Made by a program: the position numbers and the translations under genes. Below the pieces are notes generated by a model. It had not been told where the DNA came from. It saw nothing but the letters and a program-made list of their open reading frames with translations, and ran no database searches. Below, one piece after another: positions 1 to 10,010 of a DNA stretch of 64,000 bases (positions within the stretch are counted from its first letter, which is position 1; the number at the start of each line of letters is the position of its first letter). Origin of the DNA: Acanthochromis polyacanthus (Eukaryota; Chordata; Actinopteri; Pomacentridae); the NCBI RefSeq assembly GCF_021347895.1, contig NC_067117.1, positions 32,742,067 to 32,806,066 of the forward strand, written 5' to 3'.

Positions 1-406
1 CAGCATATACATAAAAAAGATTAAAATAATATTTATTTACACCCAACATGTATCCTGACTAATGAACTTTAAGCATCTTAGAACCAAAAGGACTGTTTTC
101 AACACAACCGTCCAGAGAACTGAAGGGTTGTGATCTGTTGGTTTGACTCCATATTTTGTGATACTTAAGATAAACAAACAGAGGAAGCTTAGTTTAACAG
201 CTCCTCTGTTGATGGTGCTTTAACCCAGGTCTGGTCGACAGCCCCACTGTGTTGTGTCTCAGTCCATATGTATGTTTAACAAACCCATCATCTCTCTCCC
301 ATCCTTGTCTACCCCTCACCCACCCTGTCCGCCCTGACAGTACATACCGCGGGGCGGCGCTTGCGGGCGCGGAGCTTGGCGCCTCACCTCCTTGCCTCTC
401 TTACAG
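1..406 (+). other. chd6 upstream intron (partial)
   Basis: This is AT-rich sequence followed by a GC-richer, pyrimidine-rich stretch that ends in a good 3' splice site (cctctcttacag) at 406. I see no coding segment or recognisable repeat here. It is most likely the end of the intron before the first visible chd6 exon. Confidence 0.6.
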
Positions 407-967
407 GAGAGGCTGGTGGCTCCTCCCTTCCTCCCTGAGCTCAAACGAGCAGGAGGTCGGAGGTCTTTCGACTATGAAGCTGCTGCTGCGGCAGCCGCCA
501 AGGTTTTAGCTGGGAAATCTGCGCCGTCATGCCACACTGCCGCTGCCTCCGCTGCCAGCAGCTCCGGCGGTGACAAGGTGCCGGTGGTGGCTCCGCCCTC
601 TCACCGCCCCGGAGCCTTGTTGATAAACGGTTGGCAAGAAGCCGCCATCGATCTGACCAAGTCTTCTGGAGAAATAAGCACCACGAGCAGCGTGGGGACG
701 AGTGAAGCTGGGATCAGCCACCACGGCGCAGGCGGCGGTCACAAGCTGCCGCCGCCCCCCATCACAGCGCCGCTGTCGGGCTCCGTGGGCATCGACATGG
801 CCGGGATCCTGCAGGCCGGCCTCATCCACCCGGTCACAGGACAGATAGTTAACGGCAGCCTGAGGGGAGATGATTCATTGAGGAGGAGGAGAGGCAGGAG
901 GAGAAATGTGGAAGCTCTGTACTCTGAGTTCACCAAGAGCCGAGGACTGCACCTCCCTGAGACACAG
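407..967 (+). CDS. chd6: chd6 coding exon, CHD6-specific linker
   Basis: This exon encodes 187 residues in phase 0. It starts after ttacag at 406 ([14 protein letters not shown]) and ends ...LHLPETQ before gtgggt at 968. It carries an alanine-rich run, the [13 protein letters not shown] motif, the [17 protein letters not shown] motif and a basic RRRRGRRR cluster that probably acts as a nuclear-localisation or AT-hook-like patch. No catalytic domain is encoded here. Exon boundaries rest on splice consensus plus family resemblance. Confidence 0.85.
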
Positions 968-3900
968 GTGGGTGGAGAGGAGGCCGTACAGCGTAGCGGC
1001 ACTTAGAAATGTTGTTTGAGCTGCAGTGTGACAGAGAAACGTTACCCAGGAGGGAAAAATACAGTTAATTACAAAAGATTGGATTTGAAGGGAAAATCTT
1101 TCACGTGCTCAGTGTTTGGAGATGTTGAAGTTGTTTGTGTGTGTGGATGTTTGTGTCCGTCTGCAGGGCCGGGTGGAGGTCATCAGCCACTCCTCCGTCT
1201 CCTCGTCCACCTCCTCGCCTTCCCCCTCCCCCTCAGAGCGACCTGCAGGACCCCCCACTCCCTCCTCGTCTTCTACTCCGACACCCACCCAGACGCCTCC
1301 TCAGCCGGAGATCGTGGCCATCGACAGGGAGGCGGCCAGCAAAGGTCTGATCGAGTGGCTCCGGCAGAATCCAGGCTACAGCATGGACCTGCCCGCCTTC
1401 GCTCACGTAAGTCTGGAGGTTTTGTTCATTGCTTTCATTGCTGAGCTTTAATTTGCTGTTTCAGTGATGTTGTCGTCCTCTTCTTCCACCTCAGTCCGGA
1501 GCAGGTCTGCTGCACGGTTTTGTGGATCGTCCCAAACAGAGGAGGCATCGCTGCAAAGACCCCACCAAGCTGGACATCAACTCTCTGACGGGGGAGGAGA
1601 GGGTCCCTGTAGTGCACCGAGGCACCGGACGCAGGGTAGAGAGTGCACACTCAGTACATAAACCTCCTCAGCGATTCACTTCAGTCTGGCTGCTTCAGAG
1701 TCTGTAAAGCAGGAAACCCCTTAACCCCTTAAGCTTCAGTGTACCGCCGGCGGTACACTTACTAATTTGCATAGGAATTTCAAGAATGTCCGACGGCTGC
1801 AAACACGATTATACAAACACTACACGCCGATGGAAAGCTTAGATTCTCATGAATCCGCCGGTATAAACCACTTTCAGATGCGATTACCACAGCGGGTGAG
1901 AAAAACACATTTATCCGACAAAAACGAATATTCATCCATCCGTTCTCTATACACGGCTTCAAAGCACACAGCGCGACTCACATTTCCGGGTTTATTATTA
2001 CACACAAAAAAAAGATTCCATAAAAAACGGCCATAATCCAACCTTTTACATCCAGACGACACAAGCCAGTAAACTATTTTATCCAAAACATGTCCTGAAG
2101 TCGGTATAAAATCCCCGAATCGGTCGTTTTCAAGGAAATGCACCTCGCGATGTCCGTCCAATATTCCCCGTATTTTTCGTAATTTTTTTATTTAAAAATA
2201 GAATATTAGCGATTTTTTTGTACTGAAAACGGCTGGAATTGACTGAAGCTTAAAGGGTTAAACATGCGCTATCTCTCTCCACAGCTTGGTGGCGCTATGG
2301 CTCCTGCCATAAAGGAACTCTCCAGGTGGTTGGATGCCAACTCGGAGTACTACGTGGCTCCAGACTGGGCTGATGTGGTCAAACACTCGGTGAGTTTCAT
2401 GCACTTCACTTTAAAATGTAGCTTCTTTCTTCACTGTTGGTTCATTTTTCTCTGCAAATAACGTCCTGCACCTCTATGGAAAGGAGAGAAAGACACCGAA
2501 AGTTGAATTTATTTATTTATTTATTTATTAGCAAAAATAATATGTCAAACATTTTTACAAGTGTCTACAAGTGTTCCCAATACTGGAAAAAAAACGGCTC
2601 TACAGTCTATAAATATTCTGCGACTCACAAATGTAAGTTCTTTCATTCAGCGCCCTCCATAATTATTGGCAGCCCTGGTTAAGATGTGTAGAAAACTTTA
2701 AAATCAATTATTATTGCTGAAGCATACTCTCACACTGAAAATTGTTGAAAAATGTATTCTAGGAGAAGATTAGGTGCTGTTTTGTTGGCTAACGAGGTTA
2801 TACAAAGTATTAACATCAGGGGTGCTAATAATTGTGGCCCACATGATTTGATGTAAAAGAATTATTTCTTAATGTGAGATTTTTTTTTTCCCCACTGAAT
2901 AAATGCACTTGAATTAAAGGTTGGATTTTCCTCTTTTTTTCATTGTGGTCCTGTATTATTTAGGGAAAAAAAACTGAATGTATTAGAAGCCAAAGAACAC
3001 ATCAATAATTATGGAGGGCGCTGTAGTCGTCTTCTGTTTATTCTTTGTAAACAGCCTGCAGGTTCACTGGAAACTGAATTTTTGTCCTGTAACTGTCGCT
3101 TGCAGCTAAATGAGTCACGGCTTCAGGTTTGCACAGATGACTGCAGAATATTTAGTTTTTTACAGAATGTGTTTTATTTTTAATGTAATATTGTCCAGAT
3201 ATTTAGCTCCAAGTTAGTTTGGTGTTATATTTATGCAATGGTTAAAAACCTGCTGGCTCCATGAATCTGGAAGTAGAACTGGTGTTTCCTCATCTATGTG
3301 ACACTAAAATACCTTTCTGATGACGGAAAACACTGGTGAGCATGAACTACATGTCCAAGAGATTTGGTTCATTTCATGCTCCTTCCTGTTTTTGTGTCTT
3401 GTTGTAAAAAGGAGTCATTTTGGTGCTGAAATGACGTTTAATTTCACTGTCAGGTTTTAGGTGCTCAGAGTTAAAAATCAAATGACTTCCTTTTAGACTT
3501 CTGCTTCTCATTTTTCCTGTTTTTGGAACTCCTTTTTACTCAACATTTATTCAAACTCCGGTTTGCCTGCTAACCTGCAGGCTGTTTACAAAGAATAAAT
3601 AGAAGACAACTATGGAATAAATTAGATTTGTGAGTCTCAGAATATTTAGACTGCAGAGCCGCCGTTTTTCCAGTAATGGGAACACTTGTGGTCACTTGGA
3701 AAATGGTTGGAAGTGTGATTTTTGTTAATAAATAAAGAAGTTCAACTTTTGGCAGTTCTTTATTAAAAGATTATTGATGGTGTTATAACTGTCAAACTGT
3801 ACAGAAGATTCAATTCAGTTTTATTTATATAGCGCCAACTACAGGTCAAATTGTCTCAAGACGCTTTACATGCCTGAACCCCCAGAGGCAGCAGTAGCAA

Positions 3901-5377
3901 GAAAAACACCTTTTAACAGAAAGAAACCTGGAGCAGAACCCGGCTCTTTATGTGGGGGAACCATCTGCTGCTGGATGGAGGAGGAGAGGGAAGGGGAGAT
4001 AGAGGGGGAGATAGAGGGGGAGCAGGAGGGGATGTGAGAAGAGGACGGTGGGCATCAAGGAACATGTACCACAGAAGAGATTTCTGATTCTCTCTCCTTC
4101 ATGGTTGTTTCTCGAGCCACAGGATTTCATGTTGCAGTGAAAAATGAACCCACAGTAAAGAGAAATGTACTAAAAAACACCCAGCAACAATCAGTGGTTC
4201 AGCGTTTTCACGTCTTGCTGTCGTCCTCCTGCAGGGTTTCCTCCCTGAGGGGAAGTTCTCTCGGATCCTGACTGAACCCGTCAACAGAGATCCAGGTTCT
4301 CGTCGTCGTGGTCGTCGTCCTCGCAGCGAGATGCCGAAGCCCCTCCTGTCCGTCTCCGATTCGTCGTCGTCTGGCCTCGGCCCTCCGCTCTTCATGAACG
4401 GCGGTCTGATCGGCAGCGTGGACTCCATGGTGGCCATGCAGAACCTCCGCGGCGGCATCCCCGGGATCCCCATCTCTGGGATCATGGCGGCTGGATTCCC
4501 TCACGGTTTCTCCGCCGCTGTCACGGCAGGAGCCACCGGAACGTCGGCAGAAGACGCCAAGAACGGGTTGAGTATGTTACCCATGATGCTCCACGGCATC
4601 CCGCACCCGCACGGCGCCGCGATCCCTCAACACGCCTTGTTCAGCGTCGGCACAATGATGGCACACACGGCGCCGCCACCTCCTCCTCAGCCCGCTTCCT
4701 CTTCCTCCTCTTCCTCGACCGCCTCTTCTTCTTCTGCCGCCAAGGTCACTACGACGACGGCGCCGTCTACGTCCGAGGCGTCCAGCCCGTCTTCAACAAC
4801 GCCCGCCGAGAGAGACAACGCCGCCTCCTCGACTGCCGATAAGGAGAAGGGAGCGGCAGACGGCAGCAAGCGACCAGAGGCGGCGGCCATCATCACCTCC
4901 ACCAGCAGGGCCCACATCAGCCCCGCTCACCTGGGGGGCACCGGCAGCCATCTGACCTTCAACCCCTTCCTGATCCCCGGCATGTCCCACGGCCTGCTCT
5001 ACCCGCACATGTTCCTGCCCCACGGTGGCATCATGGCGCTGCCCGCCATGCCGCCCGGCGCCGTGGACGGCTCCCCGGGAAGCCCCAAGAGGAGGCGGAA
5101 GAGAGGGCGGGAGGAGGGGGAGAGGGAGGAGGAGAAGGCGGCGGGGGAGGAAAGTACAGTTAAGGAATCCTCGCCTCCCTCCGTCGCCTCTACCTCAGAC
5201 CCGCCTCCCATCGAGGAGCTCCAGGGAGGCAACGGACCCTCAGAGCAGCAGGAACCGGACTCCAATAACCACAGCGAGGGAGGGACGGTGGCGACGGAGA
5301 ACGAGGAGACATCAGAGGAGGTGAGAGAGGAGGAGAACGGTGAGGAGCAGAGACAGGCGGAGGAGGAGGAGGCGTAG
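407..5377 (+). CDS. chd6: CHD6-like chromodomain helicase, C-terminal exons (5' incomplete)
   Basis: These are the last five coding exons of a CHD subfamily III ATP-dependent chromatin remodeller, a nuclear protein: 407-967, 1167-1406, 1495-1635, 2285-2389 and 4235-5377 (stop TAG). All junctions are GT-AG and phase 0, giving 729 residues. The chromodomains and SNF2 helicase must lie left of the window. CHD6 is preferred over CHD7, CHD8 and CHD9 because of segments [13 protein letters not shown] and [18 protein letters not shown] in the first exon, and FNPFLIPG and MALPAMPP in the tail. I recall these as CHD6-specific; this was not checked by alignment. BRK-type modules lie at in-window residues about 235-285 and 291-355. 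The tail is rich in Ser, Glu and Lys and looks disordered. chd6 is convergent with mcm2, whose end is about 16 kb downstream. Confidence 0.88.
1167..2389 (+). CDS. chd6: chd6 BRK-module exons
   Basis: Three exons (1167-1406, 1495-1635, 2285-2389; 80, 47 and 35 residues) encode two BRK modules. The first contains [19 protein letters not shown]. After the linker [11 protein letters not shown], the second runs through [10 protein letters not shown], the GGAMAP motif and the [18 protein letters not shown] segment, and finishes with GFLPE in the last exon. BRK modules are a hallmark of CHD7, CHD8, CHD9 and Kismet-type remodellers; their partner is not certain. The third intron (1636-2284) is almost entirely a transposable element. 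Confidence 0.85.
1721..2261. mobile_element. piggyBac-like MITE, copy 1
   Basis: The element is 1725-2257, flanked on both sides by TTAA (1721-1724 and 2258-2261), the target duplication typical of piggyBac. Its ends are inverted repeats (CCCCTTAAGCTTCAGT and ACTGAAGCTTAAAGGG). Next to the left end is a perfect 16-bp palindrome, GTACCGCCGGCGGTAC. There is no full transposase, so it is non-autonomous. It fills about 82% of the 649-bp chd6 intron between the exons ending at 1635 and starting at 2285. A near-identical copy sits inverted at 23772-24311. Confidence 0.8.
2648..3023. mobile_element. Tc1/mariner-type MITE nested in the foldback element
   Basis: A perfect 21-bp terminal inverted repeat lies at 2648-2668 and 3003-3023; it contains GCCCTCCATAATTATTG. 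The 376-bp body has no transposase frame. The end sequence is of a type common in vertebrate Tc1/mariner MITEs. A TA follows the right end; the left TA is not preserved. Confidence 0.75.
3233..3363 (+). repeat. dispersed repeat, copy A
   Basis: This is about 130 bp starting TGCAATGGTTAAAAACCTGCT and containing GAAAACACTGGTGAGCATGAACTA. A diverged direct copy lies at 5882-6012 in the chd6 3' flank. The class is not recognised. Confidence 0.6.
3811..3970 (+). repeat. common fish interspersed repeat (ATTTATATAGCGCC type)
   Basis: It begins with TTCAATTCAGTTTTATTTAT and ATAGCGCCAA, followed by CAAGACGCTTTACAT and AACCTGGAGCAGAACCCGG. This sequence type is very abundant in teleost genomes. The class is uncertain (a retroelement 3' end or a DNA element). 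It lies in the last chd6 intron. Confidence 0.5.
4235..5377 (+). CDS. chd6: chd6 terminal coding exon
   Basis: The acceptor is ctcctgcag at 4234. The exon encodes 380 residues, then TAG at 5375-5377. It completes the second BRK module ([15 protein letters not shown]), then has a basic [10 protein letters not shown] patch, a conserved hydrophobic stretch ([25 protein letters not shown]), a serine/alanine/threonine-rich region, the conserved [20 protein letters not shown] block, a [10 protein letters not shown] basic patch and an acidic Glu-rich end. Antisense and shifted open frames here reflect the GC-rich repetitive codons and are not genes. Confidence 0.88.
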   Translation, partial: GFLPEGKFSRILTEPVNRDPGSRRRGRRPRSEMPKPLLSVSDSSSSGLGPPLFMNGGLIGSVDSMVAMQNLRGGIPGIPISGIMAAGFPHGFSAAVTAGATGTSAEDAKNGLSMLPMMLHGIPHPHGAAIPQHALFSVGTMMAHTAPPPPPQPASSSSSSSTASSSSAAKVTTTTAPSTSEASSPSSTTPAERDNAASSTADKEKGAADGSKRPEAAAIITSTSRAHISPAHLGGTGSHLTFNPFLIPGMSHGLLYPHMFLPHGGIMALPAMPPGAVDGSPGSPKRRRKRGREEGEREEEKAAGEESTVKESSPPSVASTSDPPPIEELQGGNGPSEQQEPDSNNHSEGGTVATENEETSEEVREEENGEEQRQAEEEEA

Positions 5378-7180
5378 AGGGACGAACCACTGGCTGCCTC
5401 CGGTGCTGCTCTCTTTTTGAGCAGCAGTGTAAAGTTTGTGCCGTGTCTGTCCGTCAATGTCCATGTAAAGACTTTTATTATGATGATGACTGATAATAAC
5501 GATGATTATATTCAACTTGGTCATGTTTATATACCGGGACCCCCACCAACCCACCTTCTCCTCTCCTCTCCTCGTTGTATACAACAACAACAACAAGAAA
5601 AGAAAAAAGAAAACTAGTGTAAGAAATGCTCTCTGTATTCTTTCCCCTTCATTCTGCATCAGACTGAGTCGGGACATTTCTCAACACGCTCTGCAGAAAA
5701 CAAACCGAGGAGCGGCTTTGGCGGTTTTAAATGGTCTTTTTTGTTTTTTGTTTGTTTGTTTTATTTTTCTGGACGTGCGGCTTTGGTTTCCCAGGAAGTT
5801 GGGGTCTAAATTTGTGGAGGAGCAGCACTTGTTCAGGCACACTCCGCTTAAACTGAGTGGTTTTTATTTGGGATTATATTTGTGCAATGGTTAAAAACCT
5901 GCTAGCTACACGAATCTGGAGGCGGAAGTGGCGTTTCCTCGTATACGTGACACTAAAGCAGCCTTTTTTAATGACAGAAAACACTGGTGAGCATGAACTA
6001 AATATGCAGGAGCCACTGTGTGACAGCAGGCCGGATCCTTTCAGTGTAGCCCTTTGACAAAATCCTCGAATAAAAATACTTTTAGTGCATTTAAAAATGC
6101 TACCAAACCAGTAAAAAACTGAACTGGTCTCTATTAGTTTTATACCGACTAAGATCAACCAAATTGTGACTGTAATATATTAACTAAAAGGTCAAGAAAG
6201 TCACAATAAAGAAGAGGTTTAGTGAATCCCAGGCATGAATGTTGGTTTTAAATTCTAAGACGTCGTCGTCTGCCGGTCCTAAACGCTTCGCCTTGTTTTA
6301 TTTTATTCATTTCACTGCTGCAATAACATTTATTCTGCACACTAGAAGATGAGTCCAGCAGATTTTTCACGTTTTTCATTTGCTTTCAGAGATAAAAGCA
6401 AAGGAACAATCACGAGATTAATTCGTCGTCACTTTCTAGATCAAGTTTGTTTAAACTCAGCCACAAAGTCACTTTTTAAAGACTCACCCCCCTCAAGTTT
6501 TAGGCACCAAGGACAGGAATGTGAGAGCTCAGTGGGGCCACCGGGGGGCGCTAGGAGGCAGATTTGATTGTATTCTGTCCTGCAGACACTGATGTGGGAG
6601 AAAACAGGAGAGGAAGGTGCTTTTTATTGTTGTTTTAGTGCCCTTGGAGGATGTTTGAACCCTAAATTTATGAATCAGAGAAGCAGCACGGTTGCTGCGT
6701 GTTGGAATCATGACCTGTAGCATCATAATGTTGTCGTTTCTTGTTTTTTGAGAAATCGTGTGCGCGTCGTCAACCATCTGTCCAGGGAAAAGGAATCTTC
6801 TGTTTTGTATTTTTAAAAAGGAAGGAAGACGAAATGGGAAGAAGAAGAGGAGTGTCTCGTTGCTCTTGTGTCTTTTTTTCCCTCAGATTAGTTTTAATAG
6901 GAGTTCATACTAAGAGTTTCTAAATATGTAAATCTATCGCTGTATATTGCTGTCGTTTTTTTAAAAAAGTGCACCATTTATTTCTGTTTTTTTCTCCGTT
7001 CGGGGGGAAAATACTTGACATATGCGAGGGTTTTTTTTGTTTATTTTCCAGTTGGTCCCAGTGTTTTCTGTGTCAAACAGACTGTACTGTACATTAAAAG
7101 GATGCAAGTCGCTGGTTTTATTCAGTCTTTTCACGGCGGGGGGAATGTTTTGGGCTCAAATGTTTCCGTTTGTGTTTTCA
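5378..7180 (+). other. chd6 3' UTR and downstream flank
   Basis: Non-coding sequence follows the chd6 stop. A canonical AATAAA occurs at 6069-6074, just after the dispersed repeat copy at 5882-6012. Another strong candidate, GCAATAAAAG, is at 12438-12443 before a T/G-rich stretch, so the 3' UTR could be short or very long. Transcript data would be needed to decide. No other gene is seen. Confidence 0.45.
5882..6012 (+). repeat. dispersed repeat, copy B
   Basis: This is a direct, diverged copy of 3233-3363. It shares the TGCAATGGTTAAAAACCTGCT start, the GGTGTTTCCTC-like core and GAAAACACTGGTGAGCATGAAC. Confidence 0.6.
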
Positions 7181-7185
7181 TTCGC

Positions 7186-7942
7186 TACCGTTCAAAAGTT
7201 TGGGGTCACTCAGAAATGTCGAAAAGCAATGAAGATAACATGAAATTAATCATAAATCCAGCGTAGACATTGTTAATGTGATAAATGACTATTCTAGCTG
7301 GAAACAGCTGATACCTTTAAAAAATTCATGGCAGAAATCACGGCAACGTAGAATGTGACCATTTAATATAGATGAACCCACAAACAAAATGACCTTGTGT
7401 TGAGCTCAGGCGTGTGTTCTGCATGTGTACCTTATCTACGGATACTGAATCACATGATCTAAATATGTAGTGAGCGGTGGGAATTAATGGGACTCAGAAA
7501 CACCCCCACAATTTAATCAACTGTTCCTTGTGTCATTTCCTACAGATGAGTCCCGATAAGTCCTCAGTGGTGGATTTCTAGTAGGATCTCAATCATGTGA
7601 TCATCAGCAGGCAGCAGGTGTAGTGTTCACTTGTTGTCATGGTTACACTGATGCCATGCTGCTATCTCAAAATGACACAGAAATCCTTAAGAAATCCATG
7701 GATCCAGACTATAAGCTGCATCACTGCTAAAATCTAATCACTTGGTCCTTGTGTCATTTCTGACCTTCCCTGAAAATTTCATCCAAATCCATTACAGTAG
7801 TTTGTTTTTGGGTAATGCTGCTCACAGACAGACAAACCAACGCTGATCGTCACATATCTCCACTGTTTGATGGAGTAAAAGGTGTGAGTTTTCACAGAAC
7901 CCAGCACATTGTCTGTGTGATCCCAAACTTTTGAGCTGTGGT
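7186..7942. mobile_element. non-autonomous TIR element (TTCAAAAGTTTGGGGTCAC family)
   Basis: The left end is TTCAAAAGTTTGGGGTCAC at about 7191-7209. The right end is the inverted form, GTGTGATCCCAAACTTTTGAG, near 7915-7935. The body of roughly 750 bp has no transposase frame. The end sequence is of the Tc1/mariner-like kind often seen in vertebrates. A second copy begins at 63489. Confidence 0.65.
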
Positions 7943-9360
7943 GTGATTCTGAAAACATCATTTTTGCACAGTGTCTATTTTGTGAATGTTACCTTCCTGT
8001 ATCGTCGGGTTTTGTTGTTTTTTTCTTTGTTTTCTTTCCGTTAGATGTGTGTCAGAGTGTGTGAGGGAACGTTTGTGTGCATGCATGAGCACACGTGTGG
8101 AGATGTTTCTGCTTCTGTCTCATCCTTACAGGTCACATTTCTTGTCGGGGGGAAAAAAAACAAAACAATTGACAGTTGTTGCCTTGTCACAGGTTCGTGG
8201 CTACGTATAATTTATTCTACTTTTGCTTTGCCAAAACTTTTACCAAATATGACATTCTTTTCTTCTGTCTTTAGTTTTTTTTTATGTATTATTCAAAAAC
8301 AATGCCTTATTTAGCGAGTATTTTTGTTGTGTAGATGTTCTGTTACATCTCCGTAGAGGGACATGTTATCATGTGTTTGTTGTTTTTCTGTGCATTATCT
8401 CCACAGCCAACAGTAACAGAAGGTACCACTGTTCAAATCACTACATTTACTCCTAAAAACACACAAAAAAGACAAAAAGTCAATCAGTTTTCCCTCAAAG
8501 CACAAATGGAGAGTTAACAAAGCGTGACTGTTTGCTTACCAGTGCCTCTAAAATGACTTCTTTTTCTTCTGGTTCTTTTCTTTTTGTTCTTTTTTGTTTG
8601 TTTGTTTTGTGGAATTCACTTGCACACTATGTTGACATCGCCTCTGGAAAGTAAAAATAAGTGTTTGATGATGCCGTGATGTTCTCTGGAGGAGGTTCTG
8701 CTGTTTTCCTTCAGTCTGGGTCTTAAACCCTTGGTAATTGGGAGGCTCACATGTGAGTTATTCCATGGAAAATCAACCAAACATGGGGGGAAAAATCCAT
8801 CTAGCTCCTTTAGTTCGTCAGATTTTTCCATCTACATTAACTTTAATGTATTTAATGAAGCCAAGCAGAGTCTTACCTTCACATTAGGAATATTTTCACA
8901 GTTTCAGACCTTAAAATGCAGCAAATTTCAAGCTTTTTTCTTCATTTCTGAGCGTCAGAACGTCTTAAGTACACTAGATAGACACATGGAGCTTTCAGGG
9001 CTTTTTTTAAAGGAAAAATGTACAAATATTTAGCTTTCCATTGGAACGCATTTGATGCTTTGGGTTCTAGCTGTTTGTCAGACAGAAAAAACATGTTCCA
9101 AGATGCCAGCTTTGGGATTTGACAAACTGAGATGGAGATTTCTCGCTGTTTTCTGATGTTTTGTCGGCCAAACGGTTCATCCAAGATGAAAGTAATCATT
9201 AGCTGCAGCTCATGAGGAACCTTAATGAGGAACCTTTAAAGAACCACAGAATAGTTGGACGTTGGTGTGTAAACAAGTCGATTTTACATCACCTCCACAC
9301 ACCAGTCTGGAATGACCCACAGTCTAGTTTCTGATCTGTCTGAGTCAAACTGGATGCCTT
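7943..9360. other. non-coding flank
   Basis: AT-rich non-coding DNA with T-rich and TG-rich stretches (about 8045-8110). I see no gene or full element. It could still belong to a long chd6 3' UTR. Confidence 0.4.
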
Positions 9361-10010
9361 TGAGTCATTTTGGACAAATTTAGGGGAAAAAAAGAAACGT
9401 TCTGGGTAAACCTTCAAGGCTCATATCGGCATGTTGATGGGTAAAGGTCAGAACAAGTTAGAGACAATGAAAGGAGCAATTTTTCTACCTGTATTTTGGA
9501 TTATTTATGACATTTTGGGTCATTTTGGAGAAGCTTTTGTCATTTTGGCCAAAAATTTTGCAACGTAGGAGACGTTTCTGATCATTTTAGGTGAGTTTTG
9601 GCGTCATTTTGGAAATCTTTTGAGTCATTTTGGACAAGTTTAGGGGAAAAAGACACATTCTGGGTAAAGTTTCAAGGCTCGTCAGCGTGTGATAGGTAAA
9701 TGGTCAGAACAAGTTGTAGACAGTTGTAGGATCATTTTTACCAACATTTTGATCACTTGACAATTTTGGGTCATTGTGGAGAATATTTTTATCATTTTGT
9801 GCAAAAATGTAGCAGTTTAATTGACATTTATGATCATTTTCGGTCATTTTGGACGTCTTTCGACTCATTTTGCGCCATTTTTCAGTCATCCTGGAGAGAA
9901 AAGGTTTAGGGGGAAAACTGCATTCTGGGTAAACTTTCAAGGCTTATATCAGCATGTATGATGGGTGATTGGTCAGAACAAGTTAGAGACAATGAAAGGA
10001 GCATTTCTAA
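9361..10010 (+). repeat. tandem repeat of about 260 bp, about 2.5 copies
   Basis: The block with TTTAGGGGAAAA, CATTCTGGGTAAA-like, TTTCAAGGCT and GGTCAGAACAAGTT recurs near 9381, 9641 and 9906, so the period is about 260 bp. The units are also internally rich in TCATTTTGG, resembling the reverse complement of the AAAATGAC-rich arrays around mcm2 exons 1-4. Confidence 0.65.

Larger units (their letters stand above)
2490..3757. repeat. degenerate inverted-repeat (foldback-like) element
   Basis: Sequence around 2495-2640 and 3024-3065 is matched in reverse complement by about 3566-3757. Shared landmarks are the CAAGTGTTCCC...TACTGGAAAAA segment, the ACTCACAAAT segment and TTTATTCTTTGTAAACAGCC. 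The left arm is split by the Tc1-type MITE at 2648-3023. The arms are diverged, so this is an old element inside the last chd6 intron. Pieces of related sequence recur elsewhere in the window. Confidence 0.6.

Noticed and set aside
527..1002. Minus-strand open frames over the first chd6 exon
   Set aside because: Shadows of the true plus-strand exon, with no start context or similarity.
4099..5677. Several antisense and shifted open frames over the chd6 terminal exon
   Set aside because: GC-rich coding DNA with repetitive codons leaves shadow frames open; the plus-strand frame has the conserved CHD6 blocks and splice sites.
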